This document shows positions 22,752 through 28,010 of a stretch of 28,010 nt of DNA, piece after piece; within the stretch, counting starts at the first letter, position 1; each line of letters starts with the position of its first letter. A program made the translations under genes and the position numbers. A model generated the notes under the pieces. The model was not told the DNA's origin, searched no databases, and worked only from the letters and a program-made list of their open reading frames with translations. The DNA is from Fimenecus sp964614605 (GTDB lineage: Bacteria; Bacillota; Clostridia; Oscillospirales; Acutalibacteraceae), in contig CAZTLU010000016.1 of assembly GCA_964614605.1 (NCBI GenBank), positions 1 through 28,010 on the forward strand, written 5' to 3'.

Positions 22752-22899
22752 AGTTTTCGACAATTTTTTAGTTTTCAACATTATTGTTTTCAACAAGTTA
22801 ATTTTTTACTTTAAAACTGACATTCAGTCGTAAGGTTTTCAAAGATGAAAAAAATGTGATTTAGCTTAGATAATCCGTGGTTTATTTAAGTTTTCGACA
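22752..22899 (+). other. Putative DnaA-box cluster downstream of dnaA (oriC, right part)
   Basis: The first 55 bases repeat 22597-22651 exactly, giving TTTTCGACA at 22754 and TTTTCAACA at 22772 and 22787. A further TTTTCGACA occurs at 22891-22899 outside the repeat. All point the same way. The remaining sequence to dnaN (22900-22968) contains a T-rich tract and the dnaN ribosome site and no gene. Confidence 0.55.
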
Positions 22900-22968
22900 G
22901 TTTGAACTGCCCCTACTACTAATACTATTACTTATTTATTTTTTTATTATTAAAAAAGGAGAATGATT

Positions 22969-24090
22969 ATGAAATTTATCTGTTCCTCTCAAATTTTAAG
23001 CGAGGCTTGTATGAATGTCCAAAGAGCTACTTCAACAAAGTCTTCAAATCTTCCGACAATCGAGGGTATTTTAATAAAAGCTGAAAATGACCGCATTATG
23101 CTCACAGGCTATGATTTGGAAATGGGTATTATCACTTCTGTAGAAGGCAGAGTTGAGCAGACAGGCAGTATTATTCTCAATGCAAAAATTCTTTGCGATA
23201 TTTTGAGAAATGCTCCCGATGATTTGGTATCAATTGAATGTGATGAGCGTCTTATCTGCAAAATAAAGAGCGGTGATTCAGAATTTTCAATAACAGGCTT
23301 TTCAGAGGCTGATTATCCCGAATTACCATCAGTTTCAGGCGGTTTTCCAATAGTTGTAAATGGTGAAATTTTAAAGGATATGGTAAGAAAAACTATTTTT
23401 GCAACTGCTGACAACGGCGCAAAGATGGTACATACAGGTGTTCGCTTTGAGGTAACAAATGAAAATATCCGTCTTGTTGCAGTTGACGGTTATAAGCTTG
23501 CTATCAGAAATGAAAAAATCGACTATGTTGGCGAAGAAAAGGTATTTATCATTCCAAAAAAGACACTCAATGAAGTTGTAAAGCTTGCAGGTGACGGCGA
23601 CGAAACTGTTTCAATGGTTGTTGCATCTCGTCATATTATGTTTGAATGCGGAAAATATGTTATTGTTTCTCGTCTTCTTGAGGGTGAATTCTTAAGCTAT
23701 AAGAGTGCAATTCCCACAACTGCAAAAACAGAGGTTAAGGTAAATACAAGAAAGCTTATCAGCAGTATTGAAAGAACTTCACTTATTATCACAGAGAGAA
23801 TTAAGAGCTATGTAAGATGTATTTTTGATACTGATTCAATCAGAATTTCAAGTACAACTGCTCTTGGTACTGCAAATGACAGACTTATTGCAGACATTCA
23901 GGGTGAAAGAGTGGAAATCGGCTTTAATAACAAATATCTTCTTGATGCACTCAAGGTTTGCGATACTGACGAAATCACACTTCGTCTTAACGGTGCAACA
24001 TCACCCATTATTATGGTACCTGAAGATGACGGCTCACTTATTTATGAGAGAAACTTCTTATTTATGGTACTTCCCGTAAGAATGAACTAA
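22969..24090 (+). CDS. dnaN: DNA polymerase III sliding clamp, beta subunit
   Basis: 373 residues from ATG 22969 (MKFICSSQIL). The AAGGAG site lies 7 nt upstream, whereas the in-frame ATG at 22963 is only one base from it. The fold is recognisable by three similar ~120-residue domains, an early LPTIEGILIKAENDRIMLTGYDLEMGI, later VRFEVTNENIRLVAVDGYKLAIR and a C-terminal PIIMVPEDDGSLIYERNFLFMVLPVRMN, the conserved end that forms part of the client-binding pocket. It encircles DNA and tethers polymerase III. It follows dnaA in the usual dnaA-dnaN order and starts the rightward set with the S4 gene, recF and remB. Confidence 0.97.
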   Translation: MKFICSSQILSEACMNVQRATSTKSSNLPTIEGILIKAENDRIMLTGYDLEMGIITSVEGRVEQTGSIILNAKILCDILRNAPDDLVSIECDERLICKIKSGDSEFSITGFSEADYPELPSVSGGFPIVVNGEILKDMVRKTIFATADNGAKMVHTGVRFEVTNENIRLVAVDGYKLAIRNEKIDYVGEEKVFIIPKKTLNEVVKLAGDGDETVSMVVASRHIMFECGKYVIVSRLLEGEFLSYKSAIPTTAKTEVKVNTRKLISSIERTSLIITERIKSYVRCIFDTDSIRISSTTALGTANDRLIADIQGERVEIGFNNKYLLDALKVCDTDEITLRLNGATSPIIMVPEDDGSLIYERNFLFMVLPVRMN

Positions 24091-24110
24091 TTCCAAGGAT
24101 GAAATAATCT

Positions 24111-24353
24111 ATGAAAAAAATTTCAGTACGCATTAAACAAAAAGAACGCCGTGAAATTAAAATTGACTCTGATTTTATAAGACTTGATTCACTTTTAAAG
24201 CTTTGTAATGCCGTTATGACAGGTGGACATGCTAAAATTGTAATTCAAGAGGGTGAAGTCAAGGTAAATGGTGAAATCTGTACTGCCCGCGGTAAAAAAA
24301 TCCGCGTTGGCGACGAAGTTTTGTTTGACAATGTAATTTATGAGGTTGTCTGA
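24111..24353 (+). CDS. yaaA: S4-domain RNA-binding protein, YaaA/RlbA-like
   Basis: 80 residues. The second half is a typical S4 fold: IRLDSLLKLCNAVMTGGHAKIVIQEGEVKVNGEICTARGKKIRVGDEV, matching the small stand-alone S4 proteins between dnaN and recF in Firmicutes. It is probably an RNA- or ribosome-associated protein; its exact job is not established. The start ATG 24111 lies 20 nt after dnaN with AAGGAT upstream. Its TGA overlaps the ATG of recF (24351-24355), so translation of the two is coupled. Confidence 0.9.
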   Translation: MKKISVRIKQKERREIKIDSDFIRLDSLLKLCNAVMTGGHAKIVIQEGEVKVNGEICTARGKKIRVGDEVLFDNVIYEVV

Positions 24354-25447
24354 TGTATATTAACGAAATCAAGATTGAAAATTTTCGTAATATCGACTTT
24401 ATGGGGATTTTTCCACATAAAGAAATAAATGTAATATATGGCAAGAATGGACAGGGTAAAACTAATCTTTTAGAGGCAATGTGGCTTTTTACGGGTTGTA
24501 AAAGCTTCAGAAATTCAAAAGACAGTGAGCTTGTTCAGTTTGAGCAGGAAAATGCAAAGATTTCAATGAGTTTTCAGACCGAGCTCCGCGAAAACAATGC
24601 CGCAATTTTTATTGATAAAAAAAGAACGGCAAATTTAAACGGTGTAAATCTTGCTTCTCCCCGCGAATTGATTGGAAAATATTACAGTGTAGTATTTTCA
24701 CCCATTCATTTATCTTTGATAAAGGACGGACCAATAAACAGACGAAAATTTATTGATACGGCAATAAGTCAGATTGACAGTATGTACGCTAAAAAGCTGA
24801 CATATTTCAATCACCTTATTCAGCAGAAAAATGCACTACTCAAAAATGCCGCAGAAAATCCGTCACTTTTAGATACTCTTGATATCTGGGACGAAAAAAT
24901 TGCACTTGCAGGCGCAGAGGTAATTGTCGACAGAATAAATTACATTAAAATGCTTCAAATAAAGGCTACTGAAATTTATTCGGGAATTTCCGGGAAAAAG
25001 GAAGAGCTTGGAATTAAATATTTAAGCAATATCCGTTATGTAAGTGAAGAAAAGCAGGATATTGCAAGAATATATTTTGAAAGTATGCAAAAGCACCGCC
25101 CAAATGATTTGTATTTAAAAAATACAACCTCGGGCCCGCACCGTGATGATATTGAAATTCTTATAAACGGAATTTCAGCAAGAAAATTCGGTTCGCAGGG
25201 TCAACAGAGAAGTGCATCGCTTGCTTTAAAGCTTGGTGAGGCAGAAATTATAAAGGATTTAAAGGGCGAGCATCCCGTAATTCTTCTTGACGATGTTATG
25301 AGCGAGCTTGACAGTACAAGACAAAATTACATACTTAACAAAATGACAGATAAACAAGTATTTATCACCTGCTGTGAAAAAGAAACGGTTTCTCGTCTTT
25401 GCGCAGGTAAGGTGTTTAAAATAGAAAACGGAAAAGCGGTGGATTAA
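24353..25447 (+). CDS. recF: DNA replication and repair ATPase RecF
   Basis: 364 residues. The N-terminus MYINEIKIENFRNI and Walker A YGKNGQGKTNLLEAMW (29-44) are typical. Later blocks include the family motif TSGPHRDDIEI, the ABC signature region SQGQQRSASLALKLGEAE and Walker B PVILLDDVMSELD. RecF binds ssDNA-dsDNA junctions and helps RecR and RecO load RecA at gaps. It overlaps the S4 gene by 3 nt at its start and remB by 1 nt at its end. Confidence 0.97.
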   Translation: MYINEIKIENFRNIDFMGIFPHKEINVIYGKNGQGKTNLLEAMWLFTGCKSFRNSKDSELVQFEQENAKISMSFQTELRENNAAIFIDKKRTANLNGVNLASPRELIGKYYSVVFSPIHLSLIKDGPINRRKFIDTAISQIDSMYAKKLTYFNHLIQQKNALLKNAAENPSLLDTLDIWDEKIALAGAEVIVDRINYIKMLQIKATEIYSGISGKKEELGIKYLSNIRYVSEEKQDIARIYFESMQKHRPNDLYLKNTTSGPHRDDIEILINGISARKFGSQGQQRSASLALKLGEAEIIKDLKGEHPVILLDDVMSELDSTRQNYILNKMTDKQVFITCCEKETVSRLCAGKVFKIENGKAVD

Positions 25448-25695
25448 TGTATCTCGAATTGGGTCAAGAAACAGTTATAACTGACAAAAATATTTTAGGC
25501 ATTTTTGACCTTGATAATACAACGGTCGGGAAAGCCACAAGAGAATACATTAACACGGCATCAAAAAATGGTGAATGTATAACGGTATCCTTTGAAGAAT
25601 TGCCAAAATCCTTTGTAGTTACAGATGACGGCAACGAGAGAAAAGTTTATATTTCACCCTTTAACACATCAACAATTTTTAAGCGAATAAAATAA
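25447..25695 (+). CDS. remB: RemB-like DUF370 regulator
   Basis: 82 residues: MYLELGQETVITDKNILGIFDLDNTT, then ELPKSFVVTDDGNERKVYISPFNTSTIFKRIK. This matches the RemB/YaaB family of small proteins placed between recF and gyrB in Firmicutes. In Bacillus the Rem proteins affect extracellular matrix and osmoprotection gene expression; RemA is a DNA-binding ring, and RemB is related but less well known. The start overlaps the recF stop (TAATG). The name is assigned by similarity and position; function in this organism is inferred. Confidence 0.88.
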   Translation: MYLELGQETVITDKNILGIFDLDNTTVGKATREYINTASKNGECITVSFEELPKSFVVTDDGNERKVYISPFNTSTIFKRIK

Positions 25696-25709
25696 GTCAA
25701 ATATTTGAC
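25696..25709. promoter_or_regulatory. Perfect 14-bp palindrome before gyrB
   Basis: GTCAAATATTTGAC directly follows the remB stop codon and directly precedes the GGAGG site of gyrB. It could be an operator or a small hairpin affecting gyrB translation; no known regulator is assigned. Confidence 0.45.
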
Positions 25710-25720
25710 GGAGGAAAAAA

Positions 25721-27682
25721 ATGAGCGACCAGATTAAAAATGAAATTCAAGAAGAGGTTATGGATACGGTCGTAACCGAAACATACGACGCCTCTGCCAT
25801 TCAGGTTCTTGAAGGACTTGAAGCAGTTAGAAAGCGCCCCGGTATGTATATCGGCTCTACAGGTCCTAAAGGACTTCATCACCTCGTGTATGAAATTGTG
25901 GATAACTCCATCGACGAAGCACTTGCGGGTTATTGTACCCATATCGAAGTGGAAATTCTGCCCGATGACATTATCACAGTAAGAGATAACGGACGTGGTA
26001 TTCCCGTTGGTATCAATGAACAGCAGGGACTTCCCGCGGTTACGGTTGTACTTACGGTTCTTCACGCCGGTGGTAAATTCGGCGGAAGCGGATATAAGGT
26101 ATCAGGCGGTCTTCACGGCGTTGGTTCTTCGGTAGTTAACGCACTTTCAGAGTGGTTCGTTGTTGAAGTAAGTCAGAACGGACATATTCACCGTCAAAAA
26201 TTTGAACGCGGTAATATTGCAACAGAGCTTGAAGTGGTGGGCGATACAGACGAAACAGGAACATTCATTATGTTCAAGGCTGACCCTGAAATTTTCACAG
26301 AAACAACTGTTTATGAATATGAAGTGCTTCAACGCAGACTTCGTGAGCAGGCATTCCTCAATGCAGGTCTTTCAATAACACTTACAGACAGTCGTGACCC
26401 TGAAAATATCGTAACAGAGAATTTTTGCTATGAGGGTGGTATAAAGAGCTTTGTTGATTATATCAACACAAGCCGCGGACTTACTCCTGTAACAGACGAT
26501 ATTATGCACTTTAATACCGTTAGCGGTGACAGAAGTGCAGAAGTTTCAATCTCATATAACGACGGCTACAATGAAATCATTTTGAGCTTTGCCAACGGTG
26601 TTCGTACAATCGACGGCGGTACTCATGAAAACGGTTTCAAAACTGCACTGACAAGAGTATTTAATGAATACGGAAGAAAGTTCAAATTACTTAAAGATAA
26701 CGATAAAAATCTTTCGGGTGATGATGTTCGCGAGGGCTTGACCGCAGTTATCAGCGTTAAGCTTACCGAGGCAGAATTTGAAGGACAGACCAAGGGTAAG
26801 CTTGGTAACACAGAAATGCAGACTATCGTATCAAAAATGATGTACGAGAAGCTGATGACATATTTTGAAGAAAATCCCTCTGCCGCAAAGGCAATTTTCA
26901 ACAAGGCTTTAGATGCATCGCGTGCCCGTGAGGCCGCAAGAAAAGCAAGAGATAGTGCAAGAAGAAAATCAGCACTTGAGGGTAACTCACTTCCTGGTAA
27001 ACTTGCAGACTGTATTGATAAAAACCCCGAAAACACTGAAATCTTTATCGTCGAGGGTGACTCTGCGGGTGGCTCTGCAAAAGAGGGCAGAGATAACAGA
27101 ATTCAGGCGATTCTCCCACTTTGGGGTAAAATGCTCAACGTTGAAAAGGCAAGAATTGACAAGGTTATCGGTAATGATAAATTAACTCCCGTTGTTACTG
27201 CACTCGGCACAGGTATCGGTGAGGATTTCAACATTGAAAAGCTTCGTTACCACAAAATTGTTATTATGGCCGATGCCGACGTTGACGGTCAGCATATCAG
27301 AACACTTTTGCTTACATTCTTCTTCAGATATATGAGAGATTTGATTGACGGCGGATTTATTTATATTGCACAGCCTCCGCTCTTTAAGTTGAGCAAGGGT
27401 AAACGCCACGAATATGCTTTCTCTGACGAGCAACGCGACCAGCTTATTGAAGAAATGGGCGGCAGCTGTGATATTCAGAGATATAAGGGTCTTGGTGAAA
27501 TGGACCCCGAGCAGTTGTGGGAAACAACAATGGACCCTGCAACCCGTACAATGCTTAGAGTAACTCTTGAAGACGCTATGGAAGCAGACGAAACCTTCTC
27601 AATTCTTATGGGTGATAAGGTTGAGCCAAGAAGAGATTTCATTGAGAAGAATGCAAAGTATGTTCAAAATCTTGACATTTAA
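25721..27682 (+). CDS. gyrB: DNA gyrase subunit B
   Basis: 653 residues, normal length. GHKL ATPase motifs: VRKRPGMYIGSTG, VDNSIDEALAGYC, RDNGRGIPVG and GGLHGVGSSVVNALSEW. The TOPRIM domain carries IFIVEGDSAGGSAKEGRD and IMADADVDGQHIRTLLLTFFFR with its catalytic Glu and DxD. QYKGLGEMDP-type sequence appears as RYKGLGEMDPEQLWETTMD, and the end is RRDFIEKNAKYVQNLDI. The protein has the short Gram-positive form without the large enterobacterial insertion. With GyrA it introduces negative supercoils using ATP. GGAGG lies 7 nt before ATG 25721. gyrA starts 21 nt after the stop. Confidence 0.98.
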   Translation: MSDQIKNEIQEEVMDTVVTETYDASAIQVLEGLEAVRKRPGMYIGSTGPKGLHHLVYEIVDNSIDEALAGYCTHIEVEILPDDIITVRDNGRGIPVGINEQQGLPAVTVVLTVLHAGGKFGGSGYKVSGGLHGVGSSVVNALSEWFVVEVSQNGHIHRQKFERGNIATELEVVGDTDETGTFIMFKADPEIFTETTVYEYEVLQRRLREQAFLNAGLSITLTDSRDPENIVTENFCYEGGIKSFVDYINTSRGLTPVTDDIMHFNTVSGDRSAEVSISYNDGYNEIILSFANGVRTIDGGTHENGFKTALTRVFNEYGRKFKLLKDNDKNLSGDDVREGLTAVISVKLTEAEFEGQTKGKLGNTEMQTIVSKMMYEKLMTYFEENPSAAKAIFNKALDASRAREAARKARDSARRKSALEGNSLPGKLADCIDKNPENTEIFIVEGDSAGGSAKEGRDNRIQAILPLWGKMLNVEKARIDKVIGNDKLTPVVTALGTGIGEDFNIEKLRYHKIVIMADADVDGQHIRTLLLTFFFRYMRDLIDGGFIYIAQPPLFKLSKGKRHEYAFSDEQRDQLIEEMGGSCDIQRYKGLGEMDPEQLWETTMDPATRTMLRVTLEDAMEADETFSILMGDKVEPRRDFIEKNAKYVQNLDI

Positions 27683-27703
27683 GATATTTTAAGAGGTAAA
27701 AAA

Positions 27704-28010
27704 ATGAGTAAAGCAACTAATCATAATCTTGGAGGCTATGTGCCCCTTGAAGAACAGAATATAATAAATGTTGAGATTAATAAGGAAATGAGAAAATCAT
27801 TCCTTGACTACTCAATGTCTGTTATTACCTCGCGTGCTCTTCCCGATGTGCGTGACGGTTTAAAGCCTGTTCACAGAAGAATTCTTTATACAATGTACGA
27901 AAATTCATTGTATCCCGATAAGCCCTACCGTAAGTGCGCTGACACAGTCGGTTCAGTGCTCGGTAGATATCACCCACACGGTGACGCATCGGTTTATGAT
28001 GCAATGGTTC
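27704..28010 (+). CDS. gyrA: DNA gyrase subunit A (5' part, cut by window end)
   Basis: 102 codons are visible, from ATG 27704 with AAGAGG upstream. The GyrA N-terminus is clear: EINKEMRKSFLDYSMSVITSRALPDVRDGLKPVHRRILYTMYE, then YHPHGDASVYDAMV. The catalytic Tyr lies beyond the window. At the position equivalent to E. coli Ser83 the residue is Ala, followed by Ser. It is co-transcribed with gyrB (21-nt gap). Confidence 0.97.
   Translation, partial: MSKATNHNLGGYVPLEEQNIINVEINKEMRKSFLDYSMSVITSRALPDVRDGLKPVHRRILYTMYENSLYPDKPYRKCADTVGSVLGRYHPHGDASVYDAMV

Overview
The window covers the chromosomal replication origin of a low-GC, Gram-positive anaerobe. It most resembles a gut or rumen clostridium of the Oscillospiraceae/Ruminococcaceae type: Noc and ParB paralogues, Jag, YidC without a lipobox, RemB beside recF, and a dockerin-bearing giant surface protein. 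Every gene left of about 20.9 kb is on the minus strand and every gene right of about 21.3 kb is on the plus strand, so transcription diverges from the dnaA region, as expected at oriC. A run of 100 Ns flanked by an identical 55-base sequence shows this is a draft, probably metagenomic, assembly.

Layout. (1) 1-6687: a secreted protein with a cohesin-like look (cut by the window edge) and a 1799-residue secreted protein ending in a dockerin. The large gene is preceded by a near-consensus sigma-A promoter and a leader RNA of about 350 nt rich in hairpins. (2) 7.1-10.1 kb: an Lgt-like membrane protein and two lipoproteins, one of the YerB/DUF3048 family. (3) 10.1-14.4 kb: serS, parB, parA and a Noc-like second ParB, with a perfect parS site between noc and parA. 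(4) 14.5-20.9 kb: rsmG, mnmG, jag, yidC, yidD, rnpA, rpmH, the classic origin-proximal cluster. It is interrupted at two gene junctions by a DUF559 endonuclease-like gene flanked by inverted 50-bp two-hairpin repeats. mnmE, normally between jag and mnmG, is not there. A second perfect parS lies inside mnmG. (5) 20.9-28.0 kb: origin sequences, dnaA, dnaN, an S4-domain gene, recF, remB, gyrB and the start of gyrA.

The most interesting points are: the two cassettes (endonuclease-like gene plus inverted hairpin repeats whose arms vary in a compensatory way); the structured leader RNA upstream of the dockerin protein; an origin whose recurring 9-mer is TTTTCAACA/TTTTCGACA rather than TTATNCACA, next to a DnaA with an altered DNA-reading loop; and a Noc homologue with Noc-type DNA-contact residues but no visible N-terminal membrane helix.

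Functions rest on motif recognition by eye. No alignment, folding or database search was run.
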